DNA of 64,000 nucleotides from Monoplex corrugatus (GCA_030674185.1 CM060305.1:167657736-167721735), one strand, 5' to 3'. Positions 22,000 through 33,860 are shown, counted from the first letter of the stretch. The notes: generated by a model from the letters alone, not told the origin. Numbers and translations are program-made.

Positions 22000-23680
22000 G
22001 GGATCACCTGCAACCCATTCTGTATGTTTATGGTCTGTTGAAACTTTTTACAAATTCAGAACCGGAATGAGATGCAAATCTTGCAACACACTCAGATCAC
22101 AGTACTACAGTCAGTCTGCACACTCAGTCCAGTGATAAATGTTTTAAAAGAGACATGGACGAAAAAATAAAGATCACTTCAAAAACCGAGCTCTAGAACT
22201 AAAGGATAGTAGATAGAAACAATTCTGTAAAAGGTTTAGCTTGCAGATACAACAGAAATGCAGCTGCTGCTATTCTACCAACAAATGGAAGGGAAAACCA
22301 CAGAACTACAAGCCATGATGTCATGAACACAGGTGGAACCATATCTAGAACAAAGAGAATGATTGTGCTCTGTTACAATGTTTGAGCAAGGCCATGCTCT
22401 GTTACAACACTTTATACAACAAAGTAACCAGAAGAAAAAAAAAAAGAAATTGAAAGAAAGCAAGTTCATTGCTGATCTGAACAAAAAGTTAACAAGACCT
22501 GGCCTTGACAAAATAAGTGAACATGAAATGTGTGAAGCACTTACACAATGCAGTAAAGACAGCCACTGGTCTAGACAAGATTGATACTTGGACATCACAA
22601 AATGTCTGAAAATGATCAACTAAATTGTACTCTGTATCAAAATGGCTTTGAGGTCACGAAAGACTATACAAATATTGCATCATGACTGTGCAATTTAATT
22701 GGGGAAACTGATGGAAAACAGCAGAGAAACAAGCTATAGACTGGTAAGATACCAAAATACTCCCATGAAATCAACAAGGTGGATTTAGAAAAAAGTACAT
22801 GGGAAATGCAGCTGCCTTTGCTCACAAAGTTTATGAACTTTTTTTTTAAATATAAAGAAAGCCTTCCAAAAATTCAGAACACACTAAACATCCAGTCAGA
22901 AAGTTGTAAGCCCATCAGTTGAAACAACATGTGGCAGTTGCAAGAGTGCAACTTAGAAAAAGTAAAAAAACTGAAAGGGGTCCAGGGGCCGGCAGCGCCC
23001 TGTATGGGGACAGCCCCCCCCAGACTCTGAAACTTTTTCAAAAAATGGATTTTCCGTTTTTGACTCTTTTGAAAAAACGGATTCCGTTGTCAAACGGAAA
23101 AAGTTGCATCCATGCAATTGGTGGTGACTGCGGATAAACTGCCAGACTGTAAGGCCATGGAATCGAGGAACACCTCAACACCACAAAGACCTTCACCCAC
23201 TACCGGTTGGAGACCATGCCCCCCCATGAGAAACCAAAGAGTACACCAAATCCACCTGCGAAACATTAAAATGAAAACTTCTCTTGAAGACGAAAAAATC
23301 AGGATAACCCTAGAAGTTATGCCAAAAATCGGCCACTGGAAGAGATGCTGGATATGCACGGCCTCTCTCCTGTACGCAGATTAACACTCATGTGATCAAA
23401 ATGAAAATAATAAATAAGATCAACTTCACAAAAGAATGATTCAACAGAAGAAAAAGATACTGACAGCTAATAAATGTCATGTCTGAAACATTAACCCATT
23501 CTCATATTGATAGCGCTTTTATAAAACAGTTTTTTGTTTTGTTTTTCATCATATGGCAGAAAACAGAAATTGCTCCACATTCTCAGAATATAAACATACT
23601 AACTTTAAAATTTAGTGCATCAAGCAGTAATTATGGAATTCGTATTCCCCTTACAGGTGTGTCTTAAAAGTCTTCTTTCT
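22000..23680. other. Non-coding stretch with a possible old LINE remnant
   Basis: No gene is apparent. Around 22770-22860 the + strand gives a broken QGGFRKKYM-like string that resembles a LINE reverse-transcriptase segment, too decayed to classify. At 23030-23105 there is a short inverted A/T-rich pair (TTTTTGACTCTTTTGAAAAA and surroundings). Confidence 0.35.
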
Positions 23681-23686
23681 TTCCAG

Positions 23687-23723
23687 GACAAATTCAGCAC
23701 AAGGTTCTTCATCAACAAGTTAA
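23687..23723 (+). CDS. PDXDC1: Candidate PDXDC1 terminal exon, option 2
   Basis: A strong acceptor (GTCTTCTTTCTTTCCAG) is followed, in the phase left by the 20199 donor, by GTNSAQGSSSTS and a TAA stop. A serine-rich end would fit the preceding tail. If used, the LINE at 20.9 kb would be intronic. No homology decides between this and the other candidates. Confidence 0.3.
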
Positions 23724-23898
23724 CCACTGTTCTCCACTGCACTGATAGACCGTTTGCAAGATGAAACCATTGCTGCTTTCTGTGTTGTATGGACCAGACT
23801 AATGCTTTGTGCCTGGCAAGATATTATTAGATCTGTGCTCGAATCTCAGTGAGTGAGGTTGTGAATGTGCAGTATCAAGTGTTATTGTCTAGGGCTCT

Positions 23899-24092
23899 TT
23901 AACCCTTTGATTCCCGCATCCTATCCACCAACTGCAAAGATTTGACTCTTTTGACTCCCTCACCCTATCCACCAGCTTCCTGCAGGAAGCTGGTGGATAG
24001 GGTGAGGGAATTAAAGGGTTAAGTTTTTGCTTTGCCAGCGTGGTTGGCAATGCAGGATGCTGGTGGACAGGGTGTGGGAGTGAAAGGGTTAA
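23899..24092. mobile_element. 194-bp TTAA-flanked MITE, copy 2
   Basis: It has the same length and ends as the copy at 19068-19261: TTAACCCTTTGATTCC at the left and GGAGTGAAAGGGTTAA at the right. The centre holds a perfect palindrome with arms of about 26-27 bp, built on CCCTCACCCTATCCACCAGC, TTCCTG and its complement (about 23952-24004). Confidence 0.8.
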
Positions 24093-24099
24093 TGGTTGT

Positions 24100-25860
24100 A
24101 CAGTGCAAAGCTTGGCTAATGAGCAGATCTCTTGCATGCCGTTTTCAGGACACATTTTGCTTACATTGCTTTACATTGTGCATAGCTATATGTTCCTTTT
24201 CTATTTTATGTTTTGTATGTAGTTAAGTGTCACAATTCCCCCAAGAGCTTATGTCCATGAAAAACCGTTGCAGTGAAATACTGTGTCATGATTACTGTAT
24301 TTGTTTATCAATGTTTGTATGCGAATTGTAATATTTTCACATCAAAATTGAAAGTTAATCAAGGGTGTATACAAATCAATTGTCATTGTCTTTCATGTGA
24401 ACTTTTTTTAAAAGATGGGCCATCTATCTGTCTATGGTTTTGTCAGGTACTTCTGAAACTGTCCACTGTTTTAAAGCATTCTCTGTTAGAATTGTCAATT
24501 AAACTGTCAATAGACGAATATAAATCCAGCACAAAGTTTGTTTTAAAAATTTGTTTGTTTTCTTTGGTCTGGTTTTTTTTGGAATATGTATTTTACCAAA
24601 CAAACTGAATTTAGGATAATGAGATTTGAAAGAGTATACATTTGCATGAACTACTTTTGAGTGAGCATATTTTTCGCCCTATGTGCTTCTCACTGTTAAT
24701 ATGTAAAGCAGGATCAAACAGCTTGCTTGCCAGGTGTTGCTTTATCTGAATTACATTTCTAACACCGTTAGACTTGTTGGGGGAAAAGATGTTCTTGACC
24801 AAAATTTCATTAAAATGACTAAATGAATCAGCTGAGAAATGTTACCATCATTTCATACAATGTTGGTTATTGGTTCACACTGTTACAATTCTTAGATGGT
24901 CTGAACTTCCTCTCAGTAAGTGAGACAGACTGAAGTACGGGTGGTTACGTCTACTGGGCATGCTTGAGATAGGAGTGGTAATGTTTAGTGTGCACACTAC
25001 ATGAACAGAACTCGACTAATTTTATATCCAAATCATTTTTAAGTCAATTTTGAGATGGAAATGCGGTGTGCAATCTAAACATGTTGTTTTAAGGACAGAT
25101 TTATTTTCTTATGGCATGTAATTTTTTACTTCTGAATCTCATAGTTGGATTTTTGAAATAGATACTGTGTGGGTTGACTTGTAAAATACATGCTTGTGTA
25201 AGTTGACTATCACAGATATGCTTGTTTTACATTGCAATGGCAGGTAAACCTGACCAGTATGAGGTTCTGCTTTAACCTCATGATATTGTGGTTTATTGTC
25301 AGATCTGGCCAATACAGGATTTTGTAGATAATACATTGGTAAAGCTGTTTTTACTTATTGAGGCTGGACTGCCATATTTATCCCCATTACTTACAAAATT
25401 TAACCCCAGATGTGCATGATCATTTTACTTGAAATGCTGTATATTTGTTGGTTTTATGCTGGGAATAAGAAGAAGACTTTGATACAGATTTTATCAACTC
25501 TGTGTGTGGTGTGTGTGTGTGTGTGTGTGTGTGTTATATGTGTGGTCTGTCTGTGTGTGTGTGTGTGTGTGTTGTGTGTGTGTGCACAATTTTATTGTTA
25601 AATACTGAACGATACAAAGTAATTCACTGAAACATAGTGAAAAGTGTGAAAGACAGAGCCAAGAAAGACAGCCTATGATTACAGTGCTTCACATAGGAAC
25701 TGTTTGGGAGTCCCACATAGTAAAAGATCATTGAGCAAATTGACAATTTTAAACATTTATGAACAGAATGGATCAGGATCGTCTTCTCTTGCACATAGAT
25801 GAAGGGTAATTCATCAAACATATGTGAACTTAACAACAAGTAAGAAACATTCCAACATGT
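24100..25860. other. AT-rich sequence, little visible
   Basis: No gene is seen. There is a GT microsatellite (about 25500-25585). The rest is unique-looking AT-rich sequence, intronic or intergenic depending on where PDXDC1 ends. Confidence 0.5.
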
Positions 25861-25879
25861 GTGAATTTAACAAGTATGA

Positions 25880-26205
25880 AACAACTTTACATTTTTGTGA
25901 ACAATCTGTCTTATCTAATCCTACATATGTGGATTTAACAGGTAAGAAAATCATCTACATTTAACTTTACATTTTTGTGAACAATCTGTCTATCTAATCC
26001 TACATATGTGGATTTAACAGGTATGAAAGTCATCTACATTTAACTTTACATTTTTGTGAACAATCTGTCTTATCTAATCTACGTATGTGGATTTAACAGA
26101 TAAGAAATTCTCTACATTTAACTTTACATTTTTGTGAACAATCTGTCTTATCTAATCCTACATATGTGGATTTAACAGGTAAGAAATTCATCTACATTTA
26201 TATAA
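25880..26205. repeat. 80-bp minisatellite, about 4 copies
   Basis: The unit is TTAACTTTACATTTTTGTGA, ACAATCTGTCTTATCTAATC, CTACATATGTGGATTTAACA, GGTAAGAAATTCATCTACAT. Most copies contain AACAG|GTAAG or a close variant, a near-perfect 5' splice-site consensus. Confidence 0.9.
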
Positions 26206-26228
26206 CACTCTCTATTTCTGAAAAATAA

Positions 26229-26580
26229 GTCTCGGCTATGGCAAAATGTCCTGTACTTCCCCAGAAGATAATGGTAGGTGGTGATTAAAGTCTCGGCTAT
26301 GGCAAAATATCCTGAACTTCCCCAAAAGATAATGGTAGGTGGTGATTAAAGTCTCGGCTATGGCAAAATGTCCTGTACTTCCCCAAAAGATAATGGTGGT
26401 GATTAAAGTCTCGGCTATGGCAAATGTATCCTGAACTTCCCCAAAAGATAATGGTAGGTGGTGATTAAAGTCTCGGGTATGGCAAATATGTCCTTATTCC
26501 CAAAAGTAAGGTGGTGATTAAAGTCTCGGCTATGACAATATGGGCCTGAACTTCCCAAAAGATAATGTAGGGTGACAAGT
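26229..26580. repeat. 61-bp minisatellite, about 6 copies
   Basis: The unit is GTCTCGGCTATGGCAAAATG, TCCTGTACTTCCCCAGAAGA, TAATGGTAGGTGGTGATTAA, A. Copies decay toward the right, with several single-base indels. Confidence 0.9.
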
Positions 26581-26604
26581 GTTTATCTCCTTATCTTCTA
26601 TCCA

Positions 26605-27472
26605 CAATGGTAAAGATGGTTAACATGACTGATAACTGTAAAATGAGGGCCTTTATCCAAAGCATTAAGGGTTAAAGATGGTTAAAACTGACTGGTAAAG
26701 TGAGGGCCTCTATCCAAAACATTAAGGGTAAAGATGGTTAAAATGACTGGTAAAGTGAGGGCCTCTATCCAAACATTAAGGGTAAAGATGGTTAAAACTG
26801 ACTGGTAAAGTGAGGGCCTCTATCCAAAACATTAAGGGTAAAGATGGTTAAAACTGACTGATAAAGTGAGGGCCTCTATCCAAAACATTAAGGGTAAAGA
26901 TGGTTAAAACTGACTGGTAAAGTGAGGGCCTCTATCCAAAGCATTAAGGTAAAGATGGTTAAAACTGACTGGTAAAGTGAGGGCCTCTATCCAAAACATT
27001 AAGGTTAAAACTGACTGGTAAAGTGAGGGCCTCTATCCAAAACATTAAAGGTTAAAACTGACTGATAAAGTGAGGGCCTCTATCCAAAACATTAAGGGTT
27101 AAAACTGATGGTAAAGTGAGGGCCTCTACAAAACATTAGTTAAACTGACTGTAAAGTGAGGGCCTCTACCAAAACATTAAGGGTTAAAATGACTGATAAG
27201 TGAGGGCCTCTATCCAAAACATAAGGTTAAACTGACTGGTAAAGTGAGGGCCTCTAACCAAAACATTAAGGTTAAAAGTGACTGATAAAGTGAGGGCCTC
27301 TATCCAAAACATTAAGGTTAAAAGTGACTGGTAAAGTGAGGGCCTCTATCCAAAACATTAACGGTAAAGATGGTTAAAATGACTGGTAAAGTGAGGGCTT
27401 CTATCCAAAACATTAAGGGTAAAGATGGTTAAAATTGACTGGTAAAGTGAGGGCTTCTATCCAAAACATTTG
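26605..27472. repeat. 44-56-bp minisatellite, about 17 copies
   Basis: The unit is GGTAAAGATGGTTAAAACTG, ACTGGTAAAGTGAGGGCCTC, TATCCAAAACATTAAG. A shorter variant lacking the GGTAAAGAT part dominates at 27.0-27.35 kb. Many single-base deletions occur in the middle. Confidence 0.92.
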
Positions 27473-27479
27473 TTTTATG

Positions 27480-28204
27480 TAGATCATAATTGTTATTATT
27501 AATAGTATTCTTTTGAATTATTCTTGTGTAGCCCTATTTTCCAAACTCACTTTAACTTGCTGTGAAGCATGGAGAATTCAAGTTGTTAGGCAAGCTGACC
27601 ACATTGTGTTAATTGTTTAAGTGAGCATTTCTTTAAAGTATTTCACTTGCCATGCCTGAAAGTATTTCTACTTGGCTTGCCTGAAACTATTTTATTTGGC
27701 TTTGTCATGGCATTTAAGTAGCCTAAAAGCCGTCTTATTAATTAGGTTGATTTGAAGGCAGTAGTGATGCCAAATCTCAAACATCTGTAAGAATGTATGT
27801 TTACTTTTCAAAAATACAAGGTAATCAGATTGTCTTTCAGATATATTCATTTGATGAAGTTGTTTAATTTTCATTTATTTTTGCAAATTTTGATGTTTTG
27901 GTCATTGTGATTATTTATTGTGAACATTATGGTTTACCTTCTGAAACGTAATCAGATTAATGTATATTGTGTTGCCTTTTTTTAAAACACTTTTTGAAAG
28001 AATCAAAACCACACTTTGGAGATTGGAAACCTTGAATTGTACTGTGTGTGTGCATGCATGCTTGCACGCATATGTGTGTGCGCGTGCGTGCATGTTGTCC
28101 CCTTCTGGTTTTAAGCTTGTGATAGCTAGCTAAAATATTGTACATACATGTGTGTGTATAATATATATATATATATATATATAATCTGTGTGTGTATATG
28201 TGTG

Positions 28205-28239
<35 letters not shown>

Positions 28240-28357
28240 TGTGTGTGTGTGTGTTTTTTATCTCTTCTCCGTACCTTTTTGATCGTTTTTAATCCATTTT
28301 CATGCAATATTTGTCTACATTCCATCATACGGTAATAATGTTAATATTTAAGTTGAC

Positions 28358-28395
<38 letters not shown>

Positions 28396-28800
28396 AAGAG
28401 AGCCAGAGAAAGAGAGAGAGCCAGAGAAAGAGAGGGAGAGGGACAGAGCATGTCCTCCTCTTCACAAAGGTAAAAGATAATGTTACCACATTGCAATAAT
28501 ATAAACATAAAATGTTTGACTCATCTTCAAGAGTTATTCCATACACCTCAGTCCATATCATCATTTCACTCCACTTCGACATTCTACATGAATCCGACCA
28601 CAGTTATGTGTGCTGTATTGTTTGAACTTTCTTCCATTGTACAAACAAGTGTGCAAACTGAATGGATATATTATGGTCTGTCAGCTTTTGTGAAATATGT
28701 AGTCGGTGCAATTTGTGAAAGTACTTGTTTGTACAAAGAGCTTTTTGTAGTGTAATGTATAGGCAGGTCATCTGACGTTTGTTGTAAGCTTCCTTGTTGT
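27480..28800. other. Non-coding, microsatellite-bearing stretch
   Basis: Contains GT, TA and GA runs (about 28040-28090, 28150-28255, 28362-28440). An ATTAAA hexamer at 28814-28819 just after this stretch is followed by a GT-rich tract (about 28837-28858), which would fit a polyadenylation site, unproven. No coding region is recognised. Confidence 0.45.
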
Positions 28801-28943
28801 TTGCAGAATACAAATTAAAACGATAGAAATTTCATTGGTTTTGTGTGTGCTTTCTGTTTAAATGTGTGAAACCACATACACTGAAATTCATTACTGTGCT
28901 TTCTTCTTCTGTCTTTGTGTCTTTGTTTTGTTTGTTTTCAGCC

Positions 28944-29096
28944 AACATCATCTCGTGCTTCTCAGTGGCGTTTGACCACGTGCAACTGTCAACAAGCACC
29001 AGAAGATCAAGGCTATAGACAATTTCTGGTACTTTGGCAATAATAACAAGATCCTGTCATTAGACTCGCCTAAGATATATCCGAGTACAGAGCAGT
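28944..29096 (+). other. Possible exon, unidentified, with apparent frameshift
   Basis: An unusually strong acceptor (TTTTGTTTGTTTTCAG) precedes this stretch. One frame gives NIISCFSVAFDHV, then a shift to another frame gives VNKHQKIKAIDNFWYFGNN and ILSLDSPKIYPSTEQ with a TAA stop at 29094-29096. The composition looks protein-like, but I do not recognise it and the two parts are out of frame. In the phase left by the 20199 donor it would read GQHHLVLLSGV then stop. It may be a terminal exon of PDXDC1, of another gene, or a remnant. Confidence 0.3.
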
Positions 29097-29174
29097 AATT
29101 TTGAGCCACCTGTTGAACTGCAGCAAGACCTGGCCAACCTACCTATGGCATTATCATTATCGTTTAAAGCTCAA

Positions 29175-30065
29175 CCAACTGCACAAAGCCATACGGGGCT
29201 GTAATCATCTCAATACCTATTCGAACCAAAACCAAAACCAAAACAAAACCAAAACGGAAAAGAAAATTAAGTACAGTGGTACCCCCCAAGTCGAATATAT
29301 TCCAAGTCGAATTTTCCCATGTCGAACGAAAATTTCGGCAAAATCTCGCCTCCCATGTGGAATCTCACTCCCATCTCGAACGTCTGGCAACAAAGCCAGG
29401 ACCTGAGGCGCGCGCTGCCCGCCCAGTCCCGCTCACTCCCCGTGCCGTGCACATCATCCTCTGTTGTTGCTGGAATTTTTTTGCATTTCTTCTTCAAATT
29501 AGCCCTCATTATGGCTCCCAAGAAAGTGCAAAGTATTATATTTAAGTCTATTTCTTCTTTATTTAAGTCTATTTAAGTCTATTTTTGCCTTATTTAAGTC
29601 TATTTAAGTCTATTTCTGCTTGCCATTGTACTTATATTGCAGTTATCTGGCTACAAGGCACAACAGAAACCCATAAAAATGTAAAATAGATATGGGGATT
29701 TTGGGGCCTGGAACGAATTAATGCTTTTTATTTAATTTCAATGAGAAAAATGGCCTCCCAACTAGAATATTCTCAAGTCGAATGGCCCAAGGAACCAATT
29801 TGATTCGACTTGGGGGGCACCACTGTAGGCCTACATATATCGATGCATTTACTCATTTAATCTAAGGATATGCTCCTAGCGTAGACCACTACGTCCATTA
29901 TATCATCAGGGGGTAAAAAAAAACCGGACAACGAATTTATATACATAATCACATTCGCTAAAACATCATATAAAAACAGGCCTAAATTACCTGAAATTGC
30001 TTCAGCACATCACAGTTACTTAGAGCCAAAAATGCGGTTAGTACATGAGCCCAATTATGGAAAGA
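29175..30065 (+). repeat. Dispersed repeat family A, split by a MITE
   Basis: The left part (29175-29271, AACTGCACAAAGCCATACGG and on) and right part (29828-30065, ATGCATTTACTCATTTAATC and on) match consecutive parts of the copies at 57.2 and 61.4 kb. The element at 29274-29825 sits between them. Confidence 0.75.
29274..29825. mobile_element. 552-bp pogo/Tigger-like MITE
   Basis: The left end CAGTGGTACCCCCCAAGTCG (then AAT) and the inverted right end CAGTGGTGCCCCCCAAGTCG (then AAT) give 23-bp terminal inverted repeats with one mismatch, flanked by TA on both sides (29272-29273 and 29826-29827). An AAGTCGAAT submotif recurs inside near each end, and a small TATTTAAGTC repeat lies at about 29540-29610. 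No transposase is encoded. The TA target and CAGTGGTACC start resemble pogo/Tigger elements, by analogy. Confidence 0.88.
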
Positions 30066-30068
30066 CCG

Positions 30069-30069
<1 letters not shown>

Positions 30070-30120
<51 letters not shown>

Positions 30121-30335
30121 CACACACACACGTACCACACACACACCGCACATCGTATTTTCCATTTGCCCTTTATCTACATCACCATCCCCACATACCA
30201 ACTGACCCTCTGCCCTCCTCCGTTTTTTGTTTGTTTTGTTGTGTGGTGTGTGTGTGTGTGGTTGTGGTGGTGGTTTTTGTGTGTTTTGCTGTGCTTTTGC
30301 AGTGTGTGTTGTGTGTGTGTGTGTGTGGTGTGTGT

Positions 30336-30391
<56 letters not shown>

Positions 30392-30482
30392 GTGTGTTTC
30401 GGTCTAAAATCACTTATGTGAACAGATTAAACCACACACACACACAATCTCTCTCTCTCTTTCTTTCTCTCTCTCAAGACAC

Positions 30483-30537
<55 letters not shown>

Positions 30538-30545
30538 GCACGCAC
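30070..30545. repeat. CA, GT and CT microsatellite cluster
   Basis: CA run (30070-30145), GT run with interruptions (30240-30400), CT run (30448-30520) and CA (30520-30545), each imperfect. Confidence 0.95.
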
Positions 30546-30599
30546 ACAAACCATGAATACCACATGTTTCAGCATAGATGACGTCAATGGAGCACGTAT

Positions 30600-31050
30600 T
30601 CTTTCAAGGTAACGATTCGAAGACGCCAGACTTTTCAGAGTAATTCAGTTACCTTATACGTAGATACAACAGACTTCAAGCTTTGCGTGATGCTTCCAGC
30701 CGAACACTCTACTTCTACAGCACAATGTGATCTTGCTCTATGTCTGCAGGGTTATCATGTATCTGGTTTAAGCAGACCTGTTTTCAGGTTAATACAACAT
30801 ATTTTCGTGTGATGATGAATTTCACGTGTAGACATATTTTTCAGACATCGTCGATGCCACCAGGCCTATCTATATTCGTCCTGATGGCTTTGCTGTTGTG
30901 GTCATGATTTAAAGTCACGAAAAGACCTATCTGAACCTCGCTTTCTTCAAATGTTTCCCTCTGTCCACCTCCTTCCCCCCTCCCTCTCTCCCATGTTTGA
31001 AACGAGGCAGATTCATTAATTTTGGCTCAACACGTGCCCCTCCCCACCAA
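30600..31050. other. No recognised feature
   Basis: Mixed-composition sequence. I see no coding region, repeat or promoter that I can support. Confidence 0.4.
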
Positions 31051-31054
31051 CCAC

Positions 31055-31150
31055 CCATCTCTCTGTCTCTGTCTCTCTCTGTCTCTCTCTCTATCTCTCT
31101 CTCTGTCTCTCTCTCTCTGTCTCTGTCTCTCTCTGTCTCTCTCTCTCTCA
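31055..31150. repeat. CT-rich microsatellite
   Basis: Imperfect CTCTGT/CTCT run of about 95 bp. Confidence 0.95.
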
Positions 31151-31204
31151 TGTGCACGTATTTTACTCTGCTTCTTTGTTTCTCTCTCTTCCTTCTTCGT
31201 GAAT

Positions 31205-31740
31205 AAGCCATCAACAGAACTGTCAAAAACAGGAAAGCGCGGCATTCAATTAATTCCAGATGTCAAAGAATTTTTTTTAATGTTATTTCCTGATGATGTG
31301 GTACTTCTTTCAGACTCTTGTTACAGCAATTCAATAATCTCAGAAGGGAATCCAATATACTTTATCATCTGATCTTACAAAAACAAATGTAATGGTGTAT
31401 CAAAAGTGTCGCCATTTTAGTAAACCAAAACAACAAAAAAATGGTCTTATGGTATAGATGAGGTTATAATGACAAATTCATGTAAGTATCTTGGCATGAT
31501 ATTTACAACGAAGCTAATCCTTAATCAGACATTGCCAGAAGTATGAAAAAAAGAAGAAAAAAGGCGAAAGAGAAGTTACTGGAATACAGAATTCATTGTA
31601 AAGACGAAGTTTACGGTGAAACTGGCAGGTAGTCCTTAAAAACGTATGATAAATGCGTAAAATACTGGTAAACTTTAGTACACTACCAATAGAAGAATAT
31701 GCAGACAAGCACAAGAAATACTATTAATACAAGATCAATC
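31205..31740 (+). pseudogene. Degenerate LINE reverse-transcriptase remnant
   Basis: Broken frames on the + strand read GIQLIPDVKEFF, then LFPDDVVLLSDS (the position of the catalytic FADD box, with Ala changed to Pro), then a segment around KNKCNGV and SCKYLGMIFTTKL. This order is that of a jockey/CR1-type reverse transcriptase from the palm onward. Stops and shifts are frequent, so it is dead. It starts after a CT microsatellite and fades out near 31.74 kb. Confidence 0.5.
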
Positions 31741-31749
31741 TAGAACATT

Positions 31750-32630
31750 TAACTGGGTGTGTAAAGTAGATTCTAGCGGAAAAAGGTTCTGGTATTATCT
31801 GGTTGTACCTGGCACTGAGGGATAGGCCTACCCTAAGGAAAGCGGAGAGCAGGGAGGAGTAGAGAAAGGTTGTTGTCAAGTCTTCGGAGGCGCCCCGACG
31901 GACGGCCAGTCTAATTAGAATCGGTGACGGTCGGTGACGGTTGTACCAAGGCGTTAGCTTTGAAACGCCTTTCATTTTGAATTTAAAGACCCCCTTCACT
32001 GCTATTTCGAGTAAAATTTGCACTCAGTTACGGAAAGCAATGCAATGCACCCTTGGTTCTATATTCCCTCCAAAGAATGTGTTTTTAAAGAAATACCCGA
32101 AATACTTGGCGAAGTCTAAATTCATTAAGAATAATACTAGGTGGTGTTTTTCAACAGAAAATAGTCAAAATGTACCTCGCCCTTAATTAATAAAAACAAA
32201 AAAACGTGTAGGGAACATGAAGTACGTTCCCTGTCTTAATTTTGCGATATTCTTCTCACCAAGCAGACGTGCACAGTCTTTTCCTTGATGAGAGCAGATA
32301 ATGGCAATGTTTTTCTCTGGCAACATTTGTCTTTGACGTTTTGAAATATTGGAAATTCAAGCATGATCAATATAGACATGCTGTCTTCTTTGATGACTAA
32401 TTTGAAATATTTGTGATAAACGGTAAATTGTAGTTAAAACATTTCGATAGTAGCACTGCACTATTTCATATCTTACAGGGTTTCAGTTTGTATAAACATT
32501 AAAAAAACATATTTCATGTCGTTGCCTGTGGATGGTGTGTGCATGCGTACGTGGATCTCGCGCGCGTGCGTGCTCCCTTTGAATCAGTTTGATACCCGTA
32601 CGAAAACTAGATCTACATGCTTGTTCAGTT
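31750..32630. other. No recognised feature
   Basis: Unique-looking AT-rich sequence with no gene, tandem array or clear transposon end. A CGCG-rich run lies at about 32550-32570. Confidence 0.4.
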
Positions 32631-32634
32631 GTGT

Positions 32635-32750
32635 TAGGCTCAGGGAGAGTGCCAGACAATGACTGACAGATCTGGGTGGAGAGCATGTGGCACTGACCGA
32701 GTGCCATGAATGTCTCCTGAACAAATTCCAGACTCTTAACTTTGGCTGTT
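32635..32750 (+). mobile_element. SINE family B, 3' fragment
   Basis: GCCAGACAATGACTGACAGA then TCTGGGTGGAG and GTGCCATGAATGTCTCCTGA match the 3' end of the SINEs at 4.9 and 52.2 kb. Confidence 0.6.
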
Positions 32751-33056
32751 TTCTGAGAGTTCTGTCAAACTCTGATGTCACCAGAGATGTGAATATTTGT
32801 TTGTGGTTAAAATGCGTTTTTGTGACGATGTCACGTGGACTGGGTACGCAATGTTCCATATGGTTGGCTATTCACCAGAATCTGTTTATTGCCGTGTTAA
32901 TTTAAAGGTCACATGCCTAACAGGCAGAATATACACTAGCTCAGCATCCTGTGCGCATGCGCGTTCGTTTGTGTGTGTATGTGAGACAGAGAAAGGGTGA
33001 CAACCTGGGTCAGGGATTACACGCCTAGTAGGCTGAGTGTGCTCTGGTTTAGCATC

Positions 33057-33160
<104 letters not shown>

Positions 33161-33483
33161 GCGCGAGTGCATGCGTGTGTGTGCGCGTGATTTTTTTTCT
33201 CAATAGGAAAGCAATGTATTATCTACAGACATCCCGCAGAGACTCCCGTCAATGCATTCACAGCGATTACAGCTTTTGCCACAGGATACACCAAACCTTA
33301 TCTTCCGTCAGAAAATTCACCCTTTCATCCCAACTGATTAGACAAAAAGCTTTCACCCAGAGTTTGGTGGATATACAACTTGGCTCTCCGCTCTCCGCTC
33401 AAGGCAAAATGCAGAACGTGAGGTCAGCAATCAGTGGCAACAACAGCCAAAAGATGGAAAACAACTGATAGTGACGTTCGTGC

Positions 33484-33860
33484 ACTGGGGGTCCTGGTGG
33501 ACAAAGCATCCGCCCAAGGCGCAAGAAACCTCGGTTTGATCCCTGGTCCCACAGGATTTTTTTTTCCATTCCCGCCAACAACTCCACTAGACCCTGAGTG
33601 CTAGTCTCGGTGTTGTTTTGGGTGAAATGATTAACCGAGGACATTTCACGAGGAAAGAGAAACTGGAGCACCTAGTCACCACAGGAAAGCTGGAGGGAAA
33701 GAGAACACCAGGTAGACCCAGGAAGAAAATATTGGACGGACTTGCAGGGTGGCTGAGGACAGAGAGCGTGGGACATGTACTTGCAGCGACAAAGGATAGA
33801 TTCGCATGGACGGTCATGATCGCCAACGCTATGCGGCAGGGCACATGATGATGATGATTA
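33484..33860 (+). mobile_element. tRNA-like head plus LINE 3' end fragment
   Basis: The first part (33484-33555) has a tRNA-like box B (CGGTTTGATCCCTGG). From 33620 the + strand encodes GHFTRKEKLEHLVTTGKLEG, then KRTPGRPRKKILDGLAGW, the C-terminus of a non-LTR reverse transcriptase, ending in a TGATGATGATGATT tail. The same terminus occurs at 40.27-40.47 kb (+) and 37.25-37.41 kb (-). Confidence 0.65.

Noticed and set aside
22769..22880. Reverse-transcriptase pseudogene
   Set aside because: Only a short QGGFRKKYM-like string is visible, too little to annotate as a separate element.
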